Of a DNA stretch of 64,000 nt, positions 12,373 through 22,094 are shown piece by piece. Numbering within the stretch: position 1 is the first letter of the stretch; each line of letters starts with the position of its first letter. The translations under genes and the position numbers were made by a program. The stretch is from contig JAQFVV010012416.1 of NCBI GenBank assembly GCA_028023455.1, forward strand, positions 7,299,594 through 7,363,593, in the 5' to 3' direction. This DNA is from Epiperipatus broadwayi (taxonomy: Eukaryota > Onychophora > Udeonychophora > Euonychophora > Peripatidae). Under the pieces are notes generated by a model that saw nothing but the letters and a program-made list of their open reading frames with translations, was not told where the DNA came from and did not search any database.

Positions 12373-12859
12373 ACTTGTACCCCCCCTCCCCGTTTTTCCT
12401 AAAAGAAAACAGAATTTTACATAGTTCCAACTTTTCAGCCATTACAAATATCAACAAATATGCGAAACGTACTTTACAAAAAATATGCTATGTTGGCAGA
12501 TTGATGCTAAAGTATCCTATGTAGCAGCAGAAGTATATACTATGAGACAGAAATGCATACCAGAAAACTATTCTAGTTATTTTTGGGCCTCCCCTCATAT
12601 ACCCAATTATAAATTGAATTCTTTTCATATCCTACTATTACTAAACATATACCTTCAAAGTCTATAGAACATTTGCATCATAATAAAGTTAGTTGCATGG
12701 TGCAACTGTATTATAGACTTTAAGGATATATATTTAGTAAATATATAATAGGATAGAAAAATAATTCAATTTATATTTGGAAATAATGTTTATTTTGTAT
12801 TGTTTAGATTGATTAGATACACTATGTTTTTATATATTTATGCACACACATATATTTTA

Positions 12860-12985
12860 ATTCAGAAAAGACTACTGGTCAATCGAAACTGTTACATTGT
12901 CCAAGAAAAAAATAACTATTGTTATAGTGGTAAAAGAAAGATGAATTTATTTCATTGTTTTATAATTTTATTAAGGTATAAAGAA
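12860..12985 (+). repeat. Hammerhead-like repeat family B, copy 2 (damaged core)
   Basis: The plus strand reads CAGAAAAGACTACTGGTCAA, then TCGAAACTGTTACATTG, then TTGTTATAGTGGTAAAAGAA. It aligns with 11.57-11.69 kb (minus) and 13.10 kb. CTGAAGA is changed to CAGAAAA, so the core is broken while GAAAC is kept. Confidence 0.5.
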
Positions 12986-13067
12986 GATATACTCTTAATC
13001 TTCTCTTTTACTTTCTTTGCATACCTTCATATATTCATATATATATATTTCTTATAATAACTTCTTT

Positions 13068-13192
13068 CATATACACTTCAATGCAAACAAATTTTCTTAA
13101 AAAAACTCTGAAGAAGACTGCTGGACAGTCGAAACTGTAAGGAAAATGAAGAAGTTTTTTAAAAAAATTTGTTTGCATTCTATAGACATATA
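13068..13192 (+). ncRNA. Hammerhead-like hairpin, repeat family B, copy 3
   Basis: CTGAAGA (13108-13114) is followed by a bulged A, a perfect 5-bp stem II (GACTG 13116-13120 with CAGTC 13126-13130), and GAAA (13131-13134), then ACTGT-A, which would place cleavage after A13139. The core is enclosed by a long imperfect hairpin: AATGCAAACAAATTTTCTT (from 13079) pairs with AAATTTGTTTGCATT (ending 13178). This layout matches a type I hammerhead with an extended stem I. The extra A before stem II is not canonical, so activity is uncertain. Confidence 0.5.
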
Positions 13193-13269
13193 GAAGATTG
13201 CTTCCTTTCTCAATAGCAGTGAAAGTTTGTTTTAAGAAATGATATTGGTGTACATTCATTTGCTACTTT

Positions 13270-13820
13270 ACAATAGCAATAACAATCACATTAAACTGTT
13301 GTTAAATTTTAATTTAATTATAGTATTATTGTTCCAAATGCAATTTCAAACTTCATAATGAAATACTGATAACTAATAATAATAAAATACTTTTTTTTTC
13401 ATTCATTTTCAGAACCTGAGAAATGTGAACTTCAGAACAACTATGAATTCCAATCAAATGTTTTATAATTCATCGATTTTTATTGGTTAATCATCTACCT
13501 TACCATCAGAACCAAAATAGCCGACCAGTTTTCAGAATTAATTCATAATACCAAAACAGTCACAAAATGTAGTTTTGATTCAATTCTCATGATATTATCT
13601 TCGTACATAAACAGCATCTAAACTGTAATTGGAGTTACACACAAGATTTCTGATTTTTTTTTTTTGTTTGCAAGTAATATCCAAACTGTTCTAATTTCAT
13701 ATTCTTCCTTTCACAGTCTGTTTCAATGATAAATTTGAAGTGGCACTGTAATTGCTATACTGTATCAACTATAATAACAACTCTAGTCCACAATTATCTG
13801 AGTAATATTGGAATGGTCAT
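13270..13820. other. AT-rich stretch, no gene seen
   Basis: No coding or structural signal recognised beyond short homopolymers. Confidence 0.4.
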
Positions 13821-13824
13821 GAAT

Positions 13825-14271
13825 CTATAATTTGGCATGTATTTTTATACTGGACTATTTTCACCATCTAATATGTGTGTTGAATGTCTTTAGAAAAGTT
13901 TAATTTTTATTTAAATATTCCAAATACATTCAACTGTTAGTAATATCACAGCAAACAGGTTAATATATGCACCAACAGGTAGTAACATCACAGCAAATAG
14001 GTTAGTATATGTACCAACTGTTATTAATATCACAGCAAACAGGTTAGTATATGCACCAATTGTTAGTAATATCACAGCAAACAGGTACATATACTAACCT
14101 GTTTGCTGTGATATTACTAACAGTTGAATGTATTTGGAATATTTAAATAAAAATTAAACTTTTCTAAAGACATTCAACACACATATTAGATGATAGAAAT
14201 AGTCCAGTATAAAAATACAGCTAGAACACCATCATCACAAACCTTCAGAAAAACACTATAATTTAGCATGT
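13825..14271. mobile_element. Palindromic-core element with 16-bp target duplication, copy 1
   Basis: A 415-bp element (13841-14255) is flanked by CTATAATTTGGCATGT (13825-13840) and CTATAATTTAGCATGT (14256-14271), a 16-bp duplication with one mismatch. Its outer parts are inverted repeats of about 110 bp: TGTTGAATGTCTTTAGAAAA near 13880 and its complement near 14165. The centre holds four tandem 42-bp units (about 13932-14099) each with AATATCACAGCAAACAGGTT or a close variant. The 3' end is ACACCATCATCACAAACC plus TTCAGAAAAACA, shared with copy 2. No coding capacity. A long duplication plus a fixed 3' end suggest target-primed reverse transcription and not a cut-and-paste transposon. Confidence 0.8.
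13932..14099. repeat. 42-bp tandem repeat, four units
   Basis: Units begin CAACTGTTAGTAATATCACA, with variants CAACAGGTAGTAACATCACA, CAACTGTTATTAATATCACA and CAATTGTTAGTAATATCACA, each followed by GCAAACAGGTT-ATATGCAC type sequence. They lie in the loop of the palindromic element; copy 2 at 17.8 kb has less than one unit, so the array expanded in this copy. Confidence 0.8.
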
Positions 14272-14279
14272 TTGTTTTT

Positions 14280-15340
14280 ATTTTTAGAACTATTTTATTA
14301 AAAAAAAAAAACTTTTTTAAAAAAGATTTATTTTCATAATTACTGATGTTTTTTGAAATTCACGTGGTAGAAATAGCAAAATGCCCCCCCCCCATGACAT
14401 TAATAAAAGCTTAAAAGTATTGTTGTTTTTTTTATTTCACATGATTAATTCAAAGTTTTTAAATTATTTAAAATATTTTTATTTATTTTTAATTTTAAAA
14501 TATTATAAATAATAATTATATAAATAAATTATTTAATTTTACTAAAAATTTTATTCAAAGTGAAAGTTAAACAGTATGCACACATTTTAAACATTAACTT
14601 ATTACATTAAATGTTCTAAGTAAAGGTTTAAATCAAAGAATGTGATTGGTTGGCTATCAATAATAAATAATGATATATTTCTAGATGGAAAAACAAAGAA
14701 TGTAATTTAAATATAAGACATTACCATTTCCATCTACCAAATCTTATTTTTTTAAACCAATACAGCAACACACTAATTTTTATTTACATCTTGAGTTTCA
14801 CCTTTCATTACCTAGATTAATAATCCTAAATAACTGCATGAAATAAAAAATAAAGAACATATAATCTATATGATTAACTGCAGAAATATTTTGTATGATT
14901 TAGTGGTAGATTTGAGTGCTAAAGATCCAGGAATTTCACGTCAGCTTTCACACTTGTGGTGTTCGAACATTTTATGACCTATTGAGTAACAATTCAGTTA
15001 TTTATTTATTATAGAAACTGTAAATGTTTATGATCAATGTAAAAAAAAAAAAACATTCGGAAAAAAAGAAAGGAACTAGATCAATTTAGAGAAGAGTAAA
15101 TAAATCATTACCATATATATATACAAGCTAATGTATGATCATCAATATATATATATTAAAGCTTTATAATACATTAAAAATTCTAATAGAAGAAAAATAT
15201 ATAACCAATTATAATAAATATAACATGAATATATACAAAAAATCTACATAATTAGCTAAATGGTCATTTATATTGAAGATCTTTATATTTAATGTATAAA
15301 TAAGTACCTTTTGTATATATAACAAAAAAAAACTGCTGTT
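14280..15340. other. AT-rich stretch, no gene seen
   Basis: It holds a 10-C run (14384-14393), poly-A/T tracts and TA-rich tracts. No protein family signature. Confidence 0.4.
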
Positions 15341-15354
15341 GTTACTGACAGATA

Positions 15355-15395
15355 TTGCCTAGCACTTTCGACCTAAGTCCTTATTAAGGCAAAAA
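15355..15395 (-). ncRNA. Hammerhead-like motif at PLE 3' end (decayed)
   Basis: On the minus strand CTTAATA (15388-15382) stands where CTGATGA is expected; then a GAC-TTAG-GTC stem-loop, GAAA (15369-15366), palindrome-like AGTGCT (15366-15361) and A-GGC. PLEs are known to carry hammerhead motifs in their terminal repeats, and the position fits. The same block at 17.70 kb in PLE copy 2 reads AAGTTGAAAGTGCTATGC. The core CTGANGA is mutated, so neither should cleave. Confidence 0.5.
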
Positions 15396-16060
15396 ACGGT
15401 ATATAAAAACTAATCAATAAACGATGAAATGACTGTTATGTAGATTAGGATGAACTAATAGGAAAACTTTTCAATTTAGAGTTACCGTGTAATGAGTACT
15501 TTTGATTACATTATAATTCTTTAATTTTACACTTTTTATTCTGTGTCTCATGCAGTAATATCTCAAAAGATTGTGGACAAAAAATATGCCCAATAAATAA
15601 TTGATGGGGATAAAAAGTAGAATAAATCGAATCCTCTAGTAATTCTTTATTATAAGTGTGATGGTTTTTCATGTTGGTCTTTATTTCACCAATTTATACA
15701 GCACCACAACAGGATATTGACATAAAATAAAGTACATTGCATTATTCCTATTATCATTACAAAATTTTGTATTATTTAAAATTTTACTGAGATTTGGGAT
15801 TCTCCAAGTAATAGGAAAATCTTTAGTAAATATCTTAAAAGCCACATTTTGAATAGATGGGATAAAAGCCAGAAACATCCACAGTTTATTGGATCTTATA
15901 ATATTCAAATTATATCATACCTTTTTATAAAAATTATCAACCAATGATAATAACATACATTTACTATAATTGACTTGAACAAGATCCCAAAAATAAAAAT
16001 CTATATTGTCTGTACGATACACTTCACATGAACATTGATTACGTGATAAAAAAGATTTAA

Positions 16061-16116
16061 GTCAAGCGTTGGGTGTGAGTTCGCGTCCCGGCCGATGCTA
16101 TGACATATGAAAACAA
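16061..16116 (+). repeat. tRNA-derived SINE (family 1), internally deleted copy inside PLE
   Basis: GTCAAGCGTTGG is joined directly to GAGTTCGCGTCCCGGCCGAT and GCTATGACATATGAAAA. Compared with the copies at 37.17, 43.38 and 50.85 kb, the A-box and anticodon region are missing and the B-box (GTTCGCGTCC) remains. It interrupts the PLE frame after GATAAAAAAGATTTAA, a sequence that continues uninterrupted in PLE copy 2. Confidence 0.75.
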
Positions 16117-16567
16117 GCCATTTTATAATTGACCGGTACATTAGAATTTAGATGTATATAACCCCTAATAGAAATATGTTTGGTTAACATTTTATAAGAA
16201 AATATCCCATGCAAATATAATATTTGCAAATCTAAATATTTAATAAAACAATTATTCTCATTTTCCATCTCCACTAAACCTTGTTTATTCTGCAAATTAT
16301 CAAAAATATTTTGTACCAGATTGCTGTGTATATATTAATACATCATCTACATATCCACAATAAAGTATGTTCTGATTTTCCATAACAATGAGCCATAGAA
16401 TACTAAGTTCAATATTATCCAAAAATAAATTACTTAAAATTCCACTTATTGCTAAACCCATAGGCCAACCATTTTCCATTGAATAAATTATATCCCCATA
16501 AGCAGCAGTAATATTACTATTAACCCAATTTAAGTTATCTATTAAAAATTTAATTTTATCCCAAGAT

Positions 16568-17735
16568 AGAAATTAAGAGTTAGTGAAATGTCTTTGGGTA
16601 AAATTAAATTTATAATAGATATCCTAAATTGGATTAGAAATGATAATACTGCTGCTCATGGGAATAAAATTTATTCAATGGAAAATCGTTGACGTATGAG
16701 TTTAGCAATAAGTGGAATTTTAAGTAGTTTATTTTTAGATAATATTGAACTTAGTATTGTATAGCCGATTGTTGCGGAGGATCAGAACATACTTTAGTGT
16801 AGATATGTGGATATTCACAACAATCTATGATACAAAATATTTATGATAATTTTCAAAATAAACAAGGTTTATTGGGAGTGAGAATAACTGTTCTATTAAA
16901 TATTTAAATCTGCAAATAATGAATTTGGATGGGATAATTTCATATAACATGTTAGACAAACATATTTCTATAAAAGGTTATATACATCCAAATTCTAATA
17001 TACTGGGGTTATCACAAAATAGTTGGTTTTAAATCTTTTTTATCCTATAATCAATGTTTATGTTCATGTGAAGTGTCTCATAAAGACAATTTAGATTCTT
17101 ACTTTCGGAATCTTGTTCAAATTGGTAATAGTAAATGTATGTTATTATTATTGATTGATAATTTTTATAAAAAGTTACAGTATAATTTGAATATTATAAA
17201 ATCTGATAAACTGTGGATGTCTCTGGCTTTTATCCCCATCTATTCAAAATGCAACTTTTAAGATATTTAGAAAGGATTTTAGTATTGCTTGGAGAACCCC
17301 ATCTAATTTTAATACAATTTTGTACTAATATTGATAATAGGAGTAACGTAATGTGCTCTATTTTTATATCAATATCCTGGTTATAGTGCTGTATATATTG
17401 GTAAAAGAAAGACCAATATGAAATACCGTCCTCAGCAACATAATCAACTTGTAATAAAGCATTACTAGATGATTCAGTTTATTCTACTTTCTATACCCAT
17501 CAATCTTTTACTGGAAATATTTTTCATTCACAATCTTTTGAGATATTAATGCATGAGACACAGGATAAGAAGTGTAAAATTAAAAAATCATATGTAATCA
17601 AAAGTAATCCTTATGTGATAAACTTTAAATTGACTAGTTTTCCTATTAGTTCATCCTGGTCTATATAATAACCATTTCAATGTTTATTGATTAGTTTTTA
17701 TATAAGGACTTAAGTTGAAAGTGCTATGCATTTAC
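16568..17735 (+). pseudogene. Penelope-like element, copy 2 (head to head with copy 1)
   Basis: On the plus strand the same protein as copy 1 is encoded: MSLGKIKFIIDI, then YSMENR, a stop, MSLAISGILSSLFLDNIEL, then CRYVDIHN where copy 1 has CGYVDD, so the second catalytic aspartate is lost. A frame at 17073-17261 gives FIPIYSKCNF, followed by GIY-YIG-type sequence YIGKRKTNMK and a QHNQL-like stretch near 17400-17450. The 3' end with the hammerhead-like relic lies near 17700-17735. Frameshifts are many. The copies begin at nearly the same codon, so the pair forms a 2.4-kb imperfect palindrome. Confidence 0.8.
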
Positions 17736-17751
17736 TAAAATTATTAGAAGT

Positions 17752-17998
17752 TTTTAGTATCTAATATGAGTATTGAATGTCTTTAAAAAAATTTAACTTT
17801 TATTTAAATATTCTAAATACATTCAACTGTTAGTAATCGCACATCATACTAACAGTTGAATGTATTTGGAAAATTTAAATAAAAGTTAAATTTTTCTAAA
17901 GACATTCAATACTAATATTAGATTATGCAAATAGTCCAATATAAAAATACAACTACAACACCATCATCACAAATCTTCAGGAAAACATTTTAGTATCT
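17752..17998. mobile_element. Palindromic-core element with 11-bp target duplication, copy 2
   Basis: The 225-bp element (17763-17987) is flanked by TTTTAGTATCT on both sides (17752-17762 and 17988-17998). Inverted arms of about 85 bp carry ACATTCAACTGTTAGTAAT and its complement; the loop is about 12 bp. Its 3' end ACACCATCATCACAAATC plus TTCAGGAAAACA matches copy 1 at 14255. The 5' start is further in than in copy 1, as with 5'-truncated retroelements. Confidence 0.75.
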
Positions 17999-18059
17999 CT
18001 ATCATTAATAACAACAGTGTTGTTGGGTTGTTGTTTTTTTTTTGTTATTAAAACATGCA

Positions 18060-18205
18060 AAACTCTCTATATGTATTGCCATTCAGTGCAAGCCAGAGTA
18101 ATCAATGGATGCCAGAAGGCTTGTGCATAAAATCCCAATCTAGTGCCTACTCATCCAATATCCCCAGACTAGTTTCTGGCTTGTGACCTTCGTCAGTTAT
18201 TGCAA
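18060..18205 (-). ncRNA. Hammerhead-like core of repeat family A, copy 2
   Basis: On the minus strand CTGACGA (18196-18190), a GGT/GCC-type stem-loop, GAAA (18176-18173) and palindromic ACTAGT (18173-18168) plus C are followed by TGGGGATATTGGATGAG. The repeat continues with AAGCCTTCTGGCATCCATTG and ATTACTCTGGCTTGCAC down to about 18075. Compared with the 36.7-kb copy, the 5' strand of stem I has been lost. The A-A opposition at the base of stem II weakens the ribozyme assignment. Confidence 0.55.
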
Positions 18206-18584
18206 ATATAAGACAGAAGTATTTGTTTATTATATTTCTTTTGTGTATATTCGTATTTTATGTAAACATTGGTGAATAGGTGCATTGTATATACATATGC
18301 ATGGGTGGAGAAACATTTGCATGTATGCATTCTTAAAAATGCATGGATTGAATATCTATATGTGCTTGAATATAAATAAATTCATTCATACTAATATAAA
18401 AAATAGCATTACTATCAACGTATGACTATATTAGTATAACTGTGTACGAATAATATTTTCATCTATATATTTGATATAAACACGAATGTACTTGTGCATT
18501 GTATATAAACAATAAAAGATGTATAAATTGAATATGTTTGTCTAAAGTTCATAATGATGGCATTACACTAATTCTCTCTACTTG

Positions 18585-18910
18585 ATATATGCTAAATGTT
18601 TTTTTCTTTTAAAAAAAAAATTCAAACTTTATTTTTACCTTTCTAAATACATTCAACTTTTTGGGGGGATATTATTCTATTCCATTCTTCAGGAAATAGT
18701 CTACTAAGCTTTAGACACATGAATCCCGAATTTAAAGTCAGATTAGTGACAGATGAAGAAGAGAAAAGGTAATAATGCTCAAAATGCGTTCCATATTAAC
18801 TTCTGAGTTATTGCTAAAAGTTGAACTTGTTTTGACTGGTGTAAAGTTTGAATTTTTCTAAAAGCAATTAACAATTCAACTAACTCTCGGAAATAATCAA
18901 ATATATAACT
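18585..18910. repeat. Third, decayed member of the palindromic-core family
   Basis: Left arm AAATACATTCAACTTTTTGG (near 18641) is the inverse of AAAAGTTGAACTTG (near 18829). The outer parts AATTCAAACTTTATTTTTAC and TTTGAATTTTTCTAAAAGCA also pair. Arm order matches 13.9 and 17.8 kb, with a longer unrelated loop. Target duplications were not found. Confidence 0.5.
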
Positions 18911-18914
18911 ATAA

Positions 18915-19670
18915 ATAAATTGAATATTTTGATATGTATTTTTATACATCCATAAAGGTCATATTAATATTATAGAATTATATTCAATGCATAAATAATA
19001 TTAAGATTTCATTTAGTATATATACACATATAAATTAACATAGTTTTTAAAAAAAAAAAAGTCTAAATGCTTTCATATCTAATATTATTGTAGTCTTAAA
19101 AAACGTGTGTATTTATATAGAGAGAGCGCTTTTAAATTTGAAAAAACTAGCTTAATTGTATATAGTATCTAATGCCCCATTAATTATTATAAATATTATT
19201 CTTTGCAGAGCGATATCAAGATTCAGTAAGATGTAACAAGATATACAGGTATCATATTATGAGCATTCTGAAGAGAGGTGATAATTAACGTACTTGTCTG
19301 CTTAGATCTTTTTTTCTAGAGTACCACTGTTAATTATTATGTAAATGATTCTTCAATAATCTATTATATATATTTACAGTAAAGAGAATAATGAAATATT
19401 ATCAAAAGAAGCTTTTATGTTTTAAAATATAATATTTCTTTCTAAATAGCCTATTCAAGTATGTATTTAATTTAGATGCAAGATAACGGATCATATAACA
19501 ATTTTTAATTGTTAATAATGAATAATATACATCAGAAAACCTATATATTTATCTGATTTTGAACATTTCATCATCAGATTTTCAATGAAATGGAAGGCTG
19601 AAGAGTTGTGAGTTGGAATAGTTTGAAGCCTGTCCATTAAAGCATGAAGATTGGCTACCTTAATATAAAG
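18915..19670. other. AT-rich stretch, no gene seen
   Basis: No coding or repeat signal that I can name. Confidence 0.4.
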
Positions 19671-19674
19671 CTGA

Positions 19675-19885
19675 GCACTGATTGTATATATGTGAGGAGA
19701 TAGTAATCTAGACCAACTGACGATTGCTGGTTTAGCATGAAATGCGTATATTGGTGATTATTTATCTTTTCAACATGTGTATGATCAGGTGGGTCAGCAA
19801 TATGGGATAGCACTGAGAGTAGTGGGTCGTGTGAAAGTCTGAGTTCGAATTACATATATAAATGCAGGTTTAAGCCTGTACAATG
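19675..19885 (+). repeat. Hammerhead-bearing short retroelement, family C, best copy
   Basis: The repeat has a hammerhead block at its 5' side (19713-19754), TTTATCTTTTCAACATGTG, a variable middle, then GTGTGAAAGTCTGAGTTCGA, where GAGTTCGAATTAC resembles a Pol III B-box. The same order occurs at 2.6 (minus), 21.9 and 58.9-59.3 kb. No protein is encoded. A short element combining a hammerhead and a Pol III-like box recalls the SINE-like Sm-alpha repeats of schistosomes, an analogy and not a demonstrated relationship. Confidence 0.6.
19713..19754 (+). ncRNA. Type I hammerhead ribozyme candidate (family C)
   Basis: CCAA (19713-19716) pairs with TTGG (19751-19754) as stem I. The core CTGACGA (19717-19723) is intact. 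Stem II is TGCT (19725-19728) with AGCA (19734-19737), with a T-T opposition at its base where other copies suggest G-C. GAAA (19739-19742) is intact. Stem III is the near-palindrome ATGCGTAT (19742-19749), which can pair with a second copy. The residue before the cleavage site is A19750. All invariant core residues of a hammerhead are present. Stem III has no loop, so activity would rely on dimers or on a minimal helix, as in other type I repeats. Confidence 0.65.
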
Positions 19886-21137
19886 TATTAATTTATTGTA
19901 ATCATCTAGAAATTTACTTAATCACTTTTGTCATGATATAGAAAATCTGGTAAAAAATGTAATGGTGAAACCAAACTTTAAAAAGCCTACTGCTGCATGA
20001 AAGCCTTTCCATAGTTCCTCGCAAAGAAACAAGTACGATAATATTCTCCAGAATTATCAATTACTGGATGGTGGTGAGTATTTTTTCATCCTTATTTACT
20101 TTTTAGTTTACACGATTAGATATCAACTTACTGACCAATAAGATATAGAATATCTGGGAGCTAAAAAAAAAAAATTCCTAGGTTTTTTCTTTCAAACACA
20201 GATTACAATAATTATTACAAGAAAATGCATTATAAAAAAAAATTAAAGTCATATATCACATGACACTATAAAGCTTGTAGTCTAAAAAATGGGGAGGGGG
20301 GGGCAGTAGAGAAAAACTTAGATGAATTAAATATAAGATCAAAAGCTAAATATTAAGCACAGCTTTTTTACTTTTAGTTATTAGAAACTAAATAAAATAT
20401 ACAGTTACTAACTGGGGGTCAGATCTGTATAACTAAACAAAGCAAACAAGCTTGCACTCAAACTTGTTTTCTTTAGCTTAATAATAACATAAAAATTAAA
20501 GATGGCTGCCAAATGTGTAGCTGCATTGATTCCAGCTTTGAATACAAAAGCTCTCGGAAAAAAACCATCTTGTATGATGCAGTGCAATATTAGATTGGTG
20601 GATTCTGGAACTCAAAGACCATTGATCAAGTCTTTAGCACTATCACTTCTAGTAATTCCTGAGCATATTTTTTTTTCTTTATTAATAAAGGCAAAATCCA
20701 GAAACTGTTTTGGGAATGGGAATTAAAACGGACTACAGTCTAATAATCATTGATTGTTTGTGCTTATAGAAGTCCTTTATTAAAAACATTAAAAACTTTA
20801 AATCTAAGTTGAAAAATATGAAAATTTTCTAATAATGAGGAAAAGAAAAAAACAAAAAAAAAGAGAGGTACAAAACCAATGAGGAAGAGAAAAAAACAAC
20901 AACAGAAAAAAGAGAGGTGCAAAATATTGAAAGGGATTTGAGAGTAATTATTGATTAATATAAATATTTTATTCCATGTCATTGGCTTAGTTGGCTTTTT
21001 TGATCAGTTGGGCATTTATCATTAGATGTAGTGTAAAATGTGAAAGTACTTATAATGCATAAAATCAAGCACTGTAATATCACAAAAAAGGTTCTCACTA
21101 CAGAAGACCCATAAAAAACTGATGCCTATCCTGCTTG

Positions 21138-21139
<2 letters not shown>

Positions 21140-21211
<72 letters not shown>

Positions 21212-21212
21212 T
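21140..21212. repeat. TA microsatellite
   Basis: Two long (TA)n runs separated by TCCA (about 21175-21180). They can form a cruciform. Confidence 0.9.
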
Positions 21213-21894
21213 GGAATGTTCTGAGATATTATAGACTACATTATCTTCAGTCCACTGCAGTACTTACAGTAGGTGGCTCTTGAATAGAGCGATAAGAACT
21301 GTTTTGAAAATATCTAAGTAAATAAGAAAACCAAATGATGTTGTTTTTGGTAGTAATTTTCATGGCCAAATAGTAGAAGAGGACTGCAACTGGATAAAAG
21401 TGTGATCTCTAAAAGTATGGTAATATATGAGGTTTTTTTTTTAATATTATCTTGAATATTACAAATGAGTAATGGATGACTGTTAGATGCATAAATGCAT
21501 TAGATCCAGTTTTGAATCCTAGTTCCTATTCACAAAGACTAAAGCAGAAACTAGTGTGGTGGTGAAAATATTACAGTGCTATAACATCTAGTATCCTTTG
21601 GTTATTCAAGCTTAAGTAAATGATTGTATGGTAGAGGAATGAGAATTGCTCTTGGGAAGCGTAAGAGCAGGCATATAAGAAAGTCATATAATGTTACTGT
21701 TGATTTTAATTTTTTTTCTTAATCTAATATAAAATTTATGTTGGAGTATCAAGAGTCACTATAAAACAAGAAAATATTGAGTCAGTTCTAAAAGTACAAA
21801 AAAAAAAAAGAGGAAATAATCATTTAACTAATGATAATTATGTGAAGCTAAAATGATGGGCCATGAAGGAAAACGCCTGGGAAAAAAAGATCTG

Positions 21895-22090
21895 TATTTT
21901 TTTTAAAAAAGACAGACAAGATAGTAAGAGATTGTGATCTTGACCAACTGATGAGATGTGTATCTTGATGGTCATAAATCTTTTTCACATGTCTTTGATC
22001 ATATGTTTACGATTACATCCCTCCACAAGGTGTTAAAAGTGAATAGAAACCAGCCCTTACATTGCGTGAGTGTGGTGTGGTGAAAATTAC
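21895..22090 (+). repeat. Family C copy with ribozyme stem II deleted
   Basis: GACCAACTGATGAG is joined directly to ATGTGTATCTTGATGG, then TTTTTCACATGTCTTTGATC. Relative to 19.7 kb, stem II and GAAA have been removed while the flanks are kept, so this copy cannot be catalytic. Confidence 0.55.
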
Positions 22091-22094
22091 ACTA

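Larger units (their letters stand above)
15345..16568 (-). pseudogene. Penelope-like element, copy 1: reverse transcriptase plus GIY-YIG endonuclease
   Basis: Translated on the minus strand from 16568 downward, the frame gives YSMENGWPMGLAISGILSN with LFLDNIE, then CGYVDDVLIY (the YxDD catalytic box at about 16342-16353), then a thumb and connector with YLDLQILYLHG, then FIPSIQNVAFKIF, WRIPNLSKILNNTKFCND and MYFILCQYP followed by VLYKLVK, equivalent to the GIY-YIG start '..VYIG..K'. This is the PLE order: reverse transcriptase, then C-terminal GIY-YIG nuclease. The 5' half is absent (the match begins at the palm). Stops and a SINE insertion (16061-16115) break the frame. At the 3' end a hammerhead-like block lies at 15357-15390. 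It faces copy 2 head to head at about 16570. Confidence 0.85.

Noticed and set aside
13932-14099. Possible CRISPR-like array
   Set aside because: Units are contiguous 42-bp repeats with no unique spacers, inside a eukaryotic hairpin element.
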